From JABSQH01 sp039194665 (GTDB taxonomy: Bacteria; Actinomycetota; Acidimicrobiia; Acidimicrobiales; Ilumatobacteraceae), in NCBI GenBank assembly GCA_039194665.1, contig JBCCVW010000112.1, positions 1-14,777 on the forward strand: a stretch of 14,777 bases of DNA, given 5' to 3'. How positions within the stretch are numbered: the first letter of the stretch is position 1; every line of letters starts with the position of its first letter. A program made the translations under genes and the position numbers. Of this stretch, positions 7,607 to 13,909 are shown in pieces. The notes under the pieces were generated by a model. The model was not told the DNA's origin. It saw only the letters and a program-made list of their open reading frames with translations, and did not search any database.

Positions 7607-8551
7607 GTGGACGTCAGCGCGCTCGATCCGCGGCATCTCAGTGCGCTCGTTGCTGTCGCCGAGACGGGCACGTTCGGGCGGGCGGCCGCCCAGCTCGGCT
7701 ACTCGCAGTCGGCCGTGAGCCAGCAGATCGCTGCACTGGAACAGGCGCTCGGCGCTTCGGTGTTCGACCGCCCCGGGGGGCCGCGTCCTGTGGAACTCAC
7801 CCCGATGGGCGCGATCGTGCTCGCTCAAGCGCGTCGCGTGCTCGCCGTGCTCGCCGACGCGGCGGCGGAGATCGCCCGCTTCGAGGGCGGCGAGACGGGC
7901 CCACTTTCGGTTGGCACGTTTCAATCGGCGTCCACCGCGATCCTGCCCGGTGTTGTCGCGGCGATGCGTGAGGCGGCACCCGGGGTGCAGATCGAGCTGC
8001 AAGAAAGCGACGACGACGCCGATCTGTTCGCCGCGCTCGACGACGGGACGCTCGACGTCAGCTTCGTTGTCGGCGAACTCCCCGCCACCGTGTCTTCGAC
8101 GGCGTTGTTGTCCGACCCGTTCGTGTTGGTCGCCCCGGCTGGTATGTACCCGCCCGGCCCGGTCGACCTCGTCGAGGCCGCGGCGCGTCCGCTGATTGGT
8201 CAGCCGCTCGACTCTTCGTGTCAACGACTGGGCGAGGGCGCGCTGCGCGCCCTCGTGGCCGATCCGCACTATGTGTTCCGCACCGCCGACAACGGCGCCG
8301 TCGCCGCAATGGTTCGTGCGGGAATGGGCGTTGCGGTGCTCCCCCTGTTGTGTGTCGATCCCGACGACGACACGATCGCGGTGCATGCGCTCGAGCCCCA
8401 GCTGCCGTCTCGCTCGGTGCACATCGCGTGGCGCACCGATCGATCATTGCCGCCGAGCGCCCACCGTTTCGTCGAGTTGTCGTCGCAAGTCGCCGCCGAT
8501 GTTGCGGACGCGCTTCGCCAGCGCATCCCTCATGCCGTTTCGGTGAGGTGA
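7607..8551 (+). CDS. LysR-family transcriptional regulator
   Basis: The 314-residue protein has the N-terminal winged HTH (about 7-66) with the typical stretch GTFGRAAAQLGYSQSAVSQQIAALEQ and FDR. The LysR substrate-binding domain follows (about 95-300), with LSVGTFQSA at its start and AAMVRAGMGVAVLP near its end. It should bind the T-N11-A site just upstream and control itself and the divergent small gene/SDR unit, in response to an unknown small effector. The start is GTG with no Shine-Dalgarno. I chose it because the -10 box fits leaderless translation and the HTH begins at the right distance. Its stop is 2 bases before the next ATG, so it is co-transcribed with the DsbA-like gene. Confidence 0.94.
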   Translation: MDVSALDPRHLSALVAVAETGTFGRAAAQLGYSQSAVSQQIAALEQALGASVFDRPGGPRPVELTPMGAIVLAQARRVLAVLADAAAEIARFEGGETGPLSVGTFQSASTAILPGVVAAMREAAPGVQIELQESDDDADLFAALDDGTLDVSFVVGELPATVSSTALLSDPFVLVAPAGMYPPGPVDLVEAAARPLIGQPLDSSCQRLGEGALRALVADPHYVFRTADNGAVAAMVRAGMGVAVLPLLCVDPDDDTIAVHALEPQLPSRSVHIAWRTDRSLPPSAHRFVELSSQVAADVADALRQRIPHAVSVR

Positions 8552-8553
8552 TC

Positions 8554-9267
8554 ATGGCGCTGTTCCGCCGTCGCCGACGCGACGACACCGATGCTGCGAC
8601 AACCGAAGACGCCGATCCTGGTCCGCCGCCAACGGTCGAGGTGTTCGCCGACATCACGTGTCCGTTCACTCATGTCGGTCTGCAACGGATCGTCCCCATG
8701 CTGAGCAGCAGCGGCCGCGCGGCGGTGCTGTACGTGCGGTCGTGGCCGCTCGAGTGGGTCAACGACGAACCGCTGCAGTACGACGCCGTGGTGGCGAAGG
8801 CCGAGGCATTGACTACGCAGCTCGGTGGCGATGCGTTCGCCGGATTGCGAGCCGACACCTGGCCCGCCACCACGATCCCGGCGTTGGCGTTGGTCGCCCA
8901 CGCATACGCCGGCGATCCGGCCACCGGGCTCGCGCTGAGCCTCGACCTGCGACGCGGTCTGTTCGAGCGCGGCCACGACGTCTCCGATTCCGACGTGCTC
9001 GCCGAGTACGCCAGGGCTCACGCCTTGCATCAAGCGATCGGCAACAAGGCCCAACTCGATGGTGAAGCGATGGTGCGCGACGACTTCGAAGAAGGCCAGC
9101 GCCTCGGCGTCGACGGCTCGCCCCACTTCTTCATCGGGAGTTCCAACTTCTTCTGCCCGGCGCTCGACATCGGCCACGACGCCGATGGTGCGCTCACGGC
9201 GCGGCTCGACACCGCCGGGCTCGACGCGTTCCTCGCGCAGTTGGCGACGCCGGCCGACGACAGCTGA
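8554..9267 (+). CDS. DsbA-family thioredoxin-fold protein with a single active-site cysteine
   Basis: The 237-residue protein has an Arg/Asp-rich head (1-26) and then a DsbA/HCCA-isomerase-type fold. It begins VEVFADITCPFTHVG, with Cys36 in CPFT where oxidoreductases have CxxC. The cis-proline loop GSPHFFIG is at about 188-195 (Pro190). No signal peptide is seen, so it is probably cytosolic. Lack of the second active-site cysteine points to an isomerase, glutathione- or mycothiol-dependent transferase, or a mono-thiol activity rather than a disulfide oxidase. The overlapping GAGGTGA before the ATG and the 2-base gap to lysR indicate translational coupling. The substrate is unknown. Confidence 0.82.
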   Translation: MALFRRRRRDDTDAATTEDADPGPPPTVEVFADITCPFTHVGLQRIVPMLSSSGRAAVLYVRSWPLEWVNDEPLQYDAVVAKAEALTTQLGGDAFAGLRADTWPATTIPALALVAHAYAGDPATGLALSLDLRRGLFERGHDVSDSDVLAEYARAHALHQAIGNKAQLDGEAMVRDDFEEGQRLGVDGSPHFFIGSSNFFCPALDIGHDADGALTARLDTAGLDAFLAQLATPADDS

Positions 9268-9279
9268 ACTCGCCACGGC

Positions 9280-9285
9280 TACGGT
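9280..9285 (+). promoter_or_regulatory. Candidate -10 box of the phosphatase gene
   Basis: TACGGT ends 10 bases before the ATG at 9296, giving a leader of about 4 bases if used. It matches the spacing seen at 10203-10219. No Shine-Dalgarno precedes the ATG. Confidence 0.4.
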
Positions 9286-9295
9286 GCGGCGTGCG

Positions 9296-9997
9296 ATGAG
9301 CACCTCCCGTCAGTTCCGCCAGGCCCGCTTCCAACCGCCGCCGGGCGCGTGCGAGATCTTGCTCGTGCGTCACGGCGAGTCGGCGCCGCACATCGATGGA
9401 GAATCATTCGACTTGGTCGACGGACATGGCGATCCGCCGCTTGCGCCCGATGGGCACGCACAGGCAGAGCTCGTCGCCGACCGGCTCATCGCTACCGGCG
9501 AGCCGATCGGCGCCGTCTACGTCACGACACTGCAGCGGACTCGCCAGACCGCCCAGCCGCTGCTCGATCGGATCGGTGCCGAACCGCGGGTCGAACCCGA
9601 CTTGCGCGAGGTCTTCCTCGGCGACTGGGAGGGTGGAGAGCTCCGCAAGCGAGTCGCCGACGGCGATCCGATCGCCTTGGAAATGCGTGCAGCACAGAGA
9701 TGGGACGTGATCCCGGGCGCCGAACACGCCGACGACTTTGAACGACGCGTGCGTGCGGGGATCGAGCGGATCGCGGCAGCGCACCCGGATGAGGTCGTCG
9801 TCGCGGTCGTCCACGGCGGCGTGATCGGTCAGGTGATCAACATCGCCTCGGGCGCGTCGGGGTTCTCATTCGTCGGCGCTGACAATGCGTCGATCTCCCA
9901 CGTCGTGGTCGACGGTCACCAGTGGGTCGTGCGCTGCTTCAACGACACCTCACACCTCACACCGACGTTCAGCACGGCGGGTCAAGCGCTGATCTGA
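9296..9997 (+). CDS. Histidine phosphatase superfamily protein (phosphoglycerate-mutase-like)
   Basis: The 233-residue cytosolic protein carries LLVRHGES (His26, the residue that becomes phosphorylated), the typical TTLQRTRQTAQPLL region (Arg at about 82-84), LREVFLGDWEG, and the second catalytic His173 in VVHGGVIG. It should remove phosphate from a small molecule or phosphoprotein. The substrate cannot be read from sequence. The ATG at 9296 is 28 bases after the DsbA-like gene and may be read from its own promoter. Its last 16 bases overlap the end of the convergent small membrane protein gene. Confidence 0.92.
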   Translation: MSTSRQFRQARFQPPPGACEILLVRHGESAPHIDGESFDLVDGHGDPPLAPDGHAQAELVADRLIATGEPIGAVYVTTLQRTRQTAQPLLDRIGAEPRVEPDLREVFLGDWEGGELRKRVADGDPIALEMRAAQRWDVIPGAEHADDFERRVRAGIERIAAAHPDEVVVAVVHGGVIGQVINIASGASGFSFVGADNASISHVVVDGHQWVVRCFNDTSHLTPTFSTAGQALI

Positions 9998-10194
9998 TCG
10001 GTGGCGGTGCCGGTGCTAGCGCCGTCCGCGGCGTCGCGGCGCGCTCTGGCCTCGTCGGCCCGGGCATGCAGCCGCGCCCGCAGCTCATCGGGCTCCGAGT
10101 CGTCCCACGTCCGTCGCTGGCGAGCCACGTAGAACCCAGCCGCAGTAGCCAAACCCACGACGCCCGCCAGTCCGATCCATTTCCACGCACGCAT
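9982..10194 (-). CDS. Small single-pass membrane protein
   Basis: The 70-residue product starts MRAWKWIG and has one hydrophobic segment (about 6-24, GLAGVVGLATAAGFYVA). A charged cytosolic tail follows (DELRARLHARADEARARR). It looks like a small membrane anchor of unknown role. I chose the ATG at 10194 because the longer open frame upstream runs antisense through the next gene and has no family features. A -10 box TACCAT ends 9 bases before this ATG. It diverges from the NlpC/P60-like gene with only 24 bases between the starts, and it ends inside the phosphatase gene by 16 bases. Confidence 0.68.
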   Translation of the reverse strand: MRAWKWIGLAGVVGLATAAGFYVARQRRTWDDSEPDELRARLHARADEARARRDAADGASTGTATDQISA

Positions 10195-10202
10195 CAGCTG
10201 CG

Positions 10203-10209
10203 TATGGTA
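10203..10209. promoter_or_regulatory. Symmetric bidirectional -10 element
   Basis: The 7-mer TATGGTA contains TATGGT on the plus strand (10203-10208) and TACCAT on the minus strand (10209-10204). Each ends 9-10 bases from the start codon of the gene it faces. The predicted transcription starts (about 10215 and 10197) are 18 bp apart, the spacing reported for bidirectional bacterial promoters with symmetric -10 boxes. Confidence 0.6.
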
Positions 10210-10218
10210 CGAGCCACG

Positions 10219-10857
10219 ATGCACCGTCACGGGCACTCGACACCGCGTTCGCTGCCACTCGACGAAGCTGCCGCCACGACGCGGACCGGCGACGTGTGGC
10301 TCTTTCGCGGACGCAAGGCCGCCGACCGAGCGATCCGCGCGTTCACCAACAGCCCGGTCAATCACGTCGGGATGGCGTTGGCCCTCGACGGGTTCCCGCC
10401 GCTGCTCTGGCACGCCGAACTCGGACGGTCACTCCCCGATGTGTGGGCCGGGGAACGCCAACGCGGTGCGCAGCTGCATTTGCTCGAGGATGCAGTCCAG
10501 ACGTGGTCGCAGCGGTACGGACAGCAGGCCTTCACCCGCCGACTCGACATCGATGTCGTCGTCGAACAAGAAGACGCCGCGCTGTTAGCCATTGCCGAGC
10601 ACAACGGACAGCCGTTCCCGAAGATGGTGGCGCTCAGCCGCCGATGGGTGCTCGGTCGGTTCCGCCGTGGGGTGTCGCTCGAGGATCTGTACTGCGCTGA
10701 ACTGGTCGCCCTGACGTACGAGGCGATGGGCCTCCTCGACGCGCGACGGCCAGCGAACTGGTACGACCCTGGCCGCTTCTGGAGCGGAGATCGGCTGGAA
10801 CTCGTCGGTGCCTCCCTCGGTGATGAGATCCAGGTCATCGTCGACGACGCGGAGTGA
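10219..10857 (+). CDS. Permuted NlpC/P60-like (YiiX/YaeF-type) cysteine hydrolase
   Basis: The 212-residue protein opens with TGDVWLFRG (23-31) and NHVGMAL (His49). It later has LYCAELVALTYEAMGLL (Cys159). This order, His first and Cys late, is that of circularly permuted papain-like NlpC/P60 proteins, whose members act on peptides or acyl groups. No signal peptide is evident, so a cytosolic role is likely. The start is uncertain: ATG 10204 (five codons longer) overlaps the -10 box. I prefer ATG 10219, which lies 10 bases after TATGGT. It ends 19 bases before the end of the convergent MerB-like gene once that gene is read through its TGA. I am fairly sure of the fold and unsure of the substrate. 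Confidence 0.75.
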   Translation: MHRHGHSTPRSLPLDEAAATTRTGDVWLFRGRKAADRAIRAFTNSPVNHVGMALALDGFPPLLWHAELGRSLPDVWAGERQRGAQLHLLEDAVQTWSQRYGQQAFTRRLDIDVVVEQEDAALLAIAEHNGQPFPKMVALSRRWVLGRFRRGVSLEDLYCAELVALTYEAMGLLDARRPANWYDPGRFWSGDRLELVGASLGDEIQVIVDDAE

Positions 10858-10876
10858 CCCAGTCCGACCACGCCGC

Positions 10877-11548
10877 TCATCCCGGTTGCAGCTGCCAGAA
10901 CGCGGAGTCGAGCCCAGCACGAGCGAGCATGGCCTGACTCTGGCTCACGAGTCGCGGAACGAAGTTGCGATCGAGGCGTCCCTCGTACCACGTGTGGCTG
11001 AGTTCGAACAGTGCCGCGAGTTCGACCGATGCGCCGTGCCGCGGAGCGGCATCCTCCGACCGGAGGAATCGAATCGTGCGTCAAGTCTCGACGATGTCGT
11101 CCCACCAGATCGCCGCCGGCCGAGCGAAATGCACAAACCCGAGCGCTGGCGCGATCTCCCCAGCGCTCACGCGAAAGCGTGTCGTCGTCTCGTCGTCGAG
11201 CCACGGCGCCGTGATCTCGGCGTCGGTACCCACCAACAGGGGGATCGCCAGCGCGTCCCATGCACAGTTGGCCCACCACTGCCGACCATCGTCGGCGTCG
11301 ACGCGATGGATCGTCGGTCGCCCGGCAAATGGCAACGCCATTGCCACCTCGCCGTCATTGCCGAGCACGATCGCATGCGCGTCGTGGAGGCGGCGGAGTG
11401 ACGCGTCGACGGTCGAAAGGTCGCCAGCGATCTCGACGAGGTCTCGGCGGTCGGGCGACCTCCCCGATGTTGCGAGCCTGGTGTACACCGCATAACGAAC
11501 GTCGCGGTCGAGATCGTTCGGTGTCGCTGCGCTCGGCATCGTGCTCAT
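10877..11548 (-). CDS. merB-like: Selenocysteine-containing organomercurial-lyase (MerB)-like protein, in-frame TGA at 11081-11083
   Basis: Read through the TGA, the frame encodes 223 residues, close to the 212 of E. coli-type MerB. A winged-helix-like N-terminal part (about 15-80) precedes WWANCAWDALAIP, with Cys95 and Asp98 matching MerB Cys96 and Asp99. The TGA is codon 156. Aligning TIRFLRS after it with MerB HVHFFAS puts the TGA on catalytic Cys159. The 67 codons beyond contain LFELSHTWYEGRL, matching the His-containing MerB C-terminal helix, and end at TGA 10877-10879. A SECIS-like hairpin follows the TGA (11052-11067). MerB cleaves the carbon-mercury bond of organomercurials. This homologue's substrate is unproven. 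No mer operon neighbours are present. ATG 11539 is an alternative start. If selenium decoding is absent, the gene is instead a nonsense pseudogene. Confidence 0.82.
11052..11067 (-). promoter_or_regulatory. Bacterial SECIS-like hairpin
   Basis: Thirteen bases after the in-frame UGA, the mRNA folds UCCUCC-GGUC-GGAGGA, a perfect 6-bp stem with a GGUC loop. The first loop G is the 20th base after UGA. In the E. coli fdhF SECIS the loop is also GGUC, at about the 19th base. The hairpin lies inside the coding frame, as bacterial SECIS elements do. The stem is uninterrupted and lacks the bulged U of fdhF, which is a difference from the E. coli element. Confidence 0.75.
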
Positions 11549-11568
11549 CGTCGCGCACGGCTGCGCCG

Positions 11569-11574
11569 TAGGCT
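11569..11574 (+). promoter_or_regulatory. -10 box of aroQ, leaderless
   Basis: TAGGCT ends 6 bases before the ATG at 11581, so the transcript should begin at the start codon. No Shine-Dalgarno is present. It has the same geometry as the lysR start. Confidence 0.55.
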
Positions 11575-11580
11575 GCTCGA

Positions 11581-12030
11581 ATGCCGCGGCAGATTCTGCT
11601 TCTCAACGGGCCGAACCTGAACCTGCTCGGGACCCGCGAGCCCGAGGTGTACGGCGCGACCACTCTCGACGACATCGTCGCCGAGCTGCGCTCGCTGGCC
11701 GCAGCGCGCGGCGCCGAGCTGAGTGACCAGCAGTCGAACCACGAGGGCCAACTGGTCGACATGTTGCACGATGCCCGCAACTGGGTCGATGGCGTGTTGT
11801 TCAATCCGGGTGCCTACACGCACACGTCGATCGCCTTGCGCGACGCGATCGCCGCGACCGGCCTTGCGGTCGTCGAGGTGCATTTGTCGAATGTGGCCGC
11901 GCGTGAAGAGTTTCGCCATCACTCGATGATCAGCCCGGTCTGTGTTGGCGTCGTATCGGGGTTCGGTCCGGCGAGTTATGCCGTTGCGCTCGACGGCGTG
12001 CTGCGCCACCTCGATGGAGCGTCCCAATGA
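11581..12030 (+). CDS. aroQ: Type II 3-dehydroquinate dehydratase
   Basis: The 149-residue enzyme converts 3-dehydroquinate to 3-dehydroshikimate in the shikimate pathway, in the cytosol, normally as a dodecamer. All family blocks are present: LLLNGPNLNLLG (6-17), the flexible-loop Arg19 and catalytic Tyr24 in REPEVYG, SNHEG, NPGAYTHTS, and EVHLSN with catalytic His101 and FRHHS after it. Length is normal for the family. The promoter is leaderless and the start leaves 32 bases to the divergent MerB-like gene. Its stop TGA overlaps the ATG of the Dabb gene (ATGA), so the two are translated together. No other shikimate gene is in the window. Confidence 0.97.
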   Translation: MPRQILLLNGPNLNLLGTREPEVYGATTLDDIVAELRSLAAARGAELSDQQSNHEGQLVDMLHDARNWVDGVLFNPGAYTHTSIALRDAIAATGLAVVEVHLSNVAAREEFRHHSMISPVCVGVVSGFGPASYAVALDGVLRHLDGASQ

Positions 12031-12332
12031 GCGGTCACGTGGTACGCCACGTGGTGATGTTCCGCTGGCACGACCATCTCGATGACACGGCGGTCGCAGC
12101 GCTTGGTGCTGCGCTCGATCGGCTCCCCGCAGTGATCGGCGAGATCAAGAGCTACGTGCACGGTGCCGACCTCGAGTTGTCCGACACGACGTTCGACTAC
12201 GTACTCGTCGCCGACTTCGAGTCGATCGACGACTTCCGCACCTACCGCGACCATCCCGAGCACCAGGCCTTCATCGCCGAGCACATCGCCGACGCCGCGG
12301 CGCAGCGCGTCGCCGTGCAGTACCGCGTTTAG
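12027..12332 (+). CDS. Dabb (dimeric alpha-beta barrel, stress-responsive) domain protein
   Basis: The 101-residue single-domain protein begins VRHVVMFRWHD and has SYVHGADLELS, DYVLVADFESIDDFRTYRDHPEHQAF and the C-terminal strand RVAVQYRV. This is the classic Dabb pattern with the conserved early His and the YxxHPxH-like block. Such proteins form small dimers in the cytosol. Some act as enzymes or binding proteins, but many have no known role. The ATG overlaps the aroQ stop by 4 bases. The stop TAG overlaps the TAA of the convergent dioxygenase gene. Confidence 0.9.
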   Translation: MSGHVVRHVVMFRWHDHLDDTAVAALGAALDRLPAVIGEIKSYVHGADLELSDTTFDYVLVADFESIDDFRTYRDHPEHQAFIAEHIADAAAQRVAVQYRV

Positions 12333-13252
12333 CTATTGCTCCAGCGGCGGATGCCACCCTGGAAGCGTTCGTCGACCGGCAGCCCGGGGTCCTGGTCGGG
12401 GTCGTAGTACGGCGTGTCGCCGATGATCGTCACTCGCTCGACGCGGCGGTGGTTGGGCCAGTAGTCGCTGACCGCGTAGTGCTGGCACGAGCGGTTGTCC
12501 CAGAAGGCGATCGAGTTCGGCTCCCACGAGAAGCGCACCTGATACTCGGGAAAGCTCGCCTGGCGGTACAGGATCTCGAGTAACTCTGCGGACTCGTCGG
12601 GATCCATCCCCACGATCTCCTTGGTGAACCCGGCGTTGACGTAGATGCCCTTGCGCCCGGTCTCGGGGTGCGTGCGGATCACGGGGTGGTGAGGGTTCGG
12701 GTACTGCTCGTCGAACTCGGCCAGTTCCTGTTCGGTTGCGCCAGCGCGTTGATGCCGCTTGCGGAACAGCTCGAAGTCGTGACGCGCAACCTTGCCGTCG
12801 ACGCGCTCCTTGATGCGTTCGGGAAGCCCGTCGTAGGCCGCGTACATGTCGGCGAACAGGGTGTCGCCGCCGACCGGCGGGGCGTCGATGATCCGCAGTA
12901 CGGAACCGAGAGACGGCTCGAGCCGCCACGTGACATCGGAGTGCCAGCCGTTCTCCTGGCCCGGATGTTCGGCGTCGTGGGTGATCGCCAACACTTCGGG
13001 GTAGCCCTCTTTGTGCGGGCTGAAGGGGTGCACTTCGAGTTCGCCGAAACGCCTGGCGAAGGCGAGGTGCTGCTCGGTGCTGACGTCTTGATCGCGAAAG
13101 AACAGCACTTTCCAGTCGAGCAAGGCCTGGCGCAACTCGGCGACCTGCTCGTCGGCGAGGTCCTCGCGGAGGTCGATGTTGCCGACGAGCGCGCCGATCG
13201 TCGGCGACTGCGGTATGAGTTGCAGCGTGGTCGTGTTGTCGATGACGGCCAT
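12329..13252 (-). CDS. TauD/TfdA-family Fe(II)/2-oxoglutarate dioxygenase
   Basis: The 307-residue enzyme should hydroxylate a small substrate with O2 and 2-oxoglutarate. The iron ligands are visible: His104 and Asp106 in NGWHSDVTW and the distal His258 in CQHYAVSDY, followed by an Arg (269-273 region, RRVERVT) for 2-oxoglutarate. KVLFFRDQ and FGELEVHP at the N-terminus are typical of TauD. Taurine, alkylsulfate or another small acid could be the substrate. I cannot choose. The ATG at 13252 has GAAGGGGA upstream, and the open frame beyond it is out of family. The gene lies 96 bases downstream of the VOC gene on the same strand and probably shares its transcript. Confidence 0.93.
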   Translation of the reverse strand: MAVIDNTTTLQLIPQSPTIGALVGNIDLREDLADEQVAELRQALLDWKVLFFRDQDVSTEQHLAFARRFGELEVHPFSPHKEGYPEVLAITHDAEHPGQENGWHSDVTWRLEPSLGSVLRIIDAPPVGGDTLFADMYAAYDGLPERIKERVDGKVARHDFELFRKRHQRAGATEQELAEFDEQYPNPHHPVIRTHPETGRKGIYVNAGFTKEIVGMDPDESAELLEILYRQASFPEYQVRFSWEPNSIAFWDNRSCQHYAVSDYWPNHRRVERVTIIGDTPYYDPDQDPGLPVDERFQGGIRRWSNS

Positions 13253-13348
13253 GGCGGTCCCCTTCCCTCGGCGGCACATGTGCGGGACGTATCCCGCGCT
13301 CGCCATCCTGCCCCGGCGGCGGTGCGCCGGTCGAACTCGGAGGTCCGG

Positions 13349-13876
13349 TCAAACGACCTTTGCGCCGTACATCTCTCCGAGTGGGTCGCTGATGATCTCG
13401 ATCCGCTCGCCATCGGGGCCGGCGAAGTACAACGACGTGTCGCCGACGAGGAAGGTCTCGACCCCTGCGTCGTGAAGTCGGTTGCGTGCGGTTTCCCAGT
13501 CGCTGCGGCTCATCGAGATCGCCAGATGGTGATGGCCACCGAGCACTTCGGCGTAGTCCTCGAGACCGAGGCCAGGGAAGTCGAAGAAGGCCAGGGCATT
13601 GCCGTTGCCGATGTCGAAGAAGAAGTGCGTCGACCCTTGGTAGTCGCGATTCTCGAATAGCTCGGTCAACGGCCACCCGAGCAGCCCTTGGTAGAAGTTG
13701 ATCGTCCGCTCGACGTCGGAGGAGATCAAGGCCTGGTGGTGCACGCCGCGCGCCGTGGAGGCGGGGCGCTCCTCCGGCGGGCGGAGGTGCGCAGCGCGCA
13801 GGCGTGCCCACTCGTCGTCGCGGTCGGGATGATCGCCGTCACGCGCGGTACCGAACTCTGGAGCGTCGCTCGTCAT
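13349..13876 (-). CDS. VOC (glyoxalase/bleomycin-resistance/extradiol dioxygenase) superfamily protein
   Basis: The 175-residue protein has a charged N-terminal tail (1-42) and then a vicinal-oxygen-chelate fold. The first beta-alpha-beta unit is GVHHQALISSDVERTINFYQGLLGWPL. The second begins around GHHHLAISMSR and ends SLYFAGPDGERIEIISDP. His in GVHHQA, His in GHHHLA and Glu in ERIEII can serve as metal ligands. The exact reaction (isomerase, lyase, dioxygenase or binding protein) cannot be told. The ATG at 13876 has only a weak AGGA upstream. It is 33 bases downstream of yceI and 96 bases upstream of the TauD-type gene, all on the minus strand. Confidence 0.88.
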   Translation of the reverse strand: MTSDAPEFGTARDGDHPDRDDEWARLRAAHLRPPEERPASTARGVHHQALISSDVERTINFYQGLLGWPLTELFENRDYQGSTHFFFDIGNGNALAFFDFPGLGLEDYAEVLGGHHHLAISMSRSDWETARNRLHDAGVETFLVGDTSLYFAGPDGERIEIISDPLGEMYGAKVV

Positions 13877-13909
13877 GACGTCATCCTGTCACCGGTCGCG
13901 GAGCGTCGC

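Noticed and set aside
9946..9963. CACCTCACACCTCACAC run resembling the CTCAC half-sites
   Set aside because: It is inside the phosphatase coding region, has direct rather than alternating half-sites, and no gene start lies nearby.
10362..11279. 305-residue minus-strand open frame across the MerB/NlpC junction
   Set aside because: It has no family motifs, and it is antisense to the NlpC/P60-like gene and out of frame with the MerB-like gene.
11081..11548. MerB-like gene as a 155-residue protein ending at TGA, or as a simple nonsense pseudogene
   Set aside because: The continuing frame shows family-matching sequence, the TGA sits on a catalytic cysteine column, and a SECIS-like hairpin follows at the right distance. 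A pseudogene stays possible only if the organism lacks selenocysteine decoding.
12333..13811. 492-residue minus-strand open frame
   Set aside because: An Arg/Pro/His-rich shadow frame running through the TauD and VOC genes, whose own frames carry clear family motifs.
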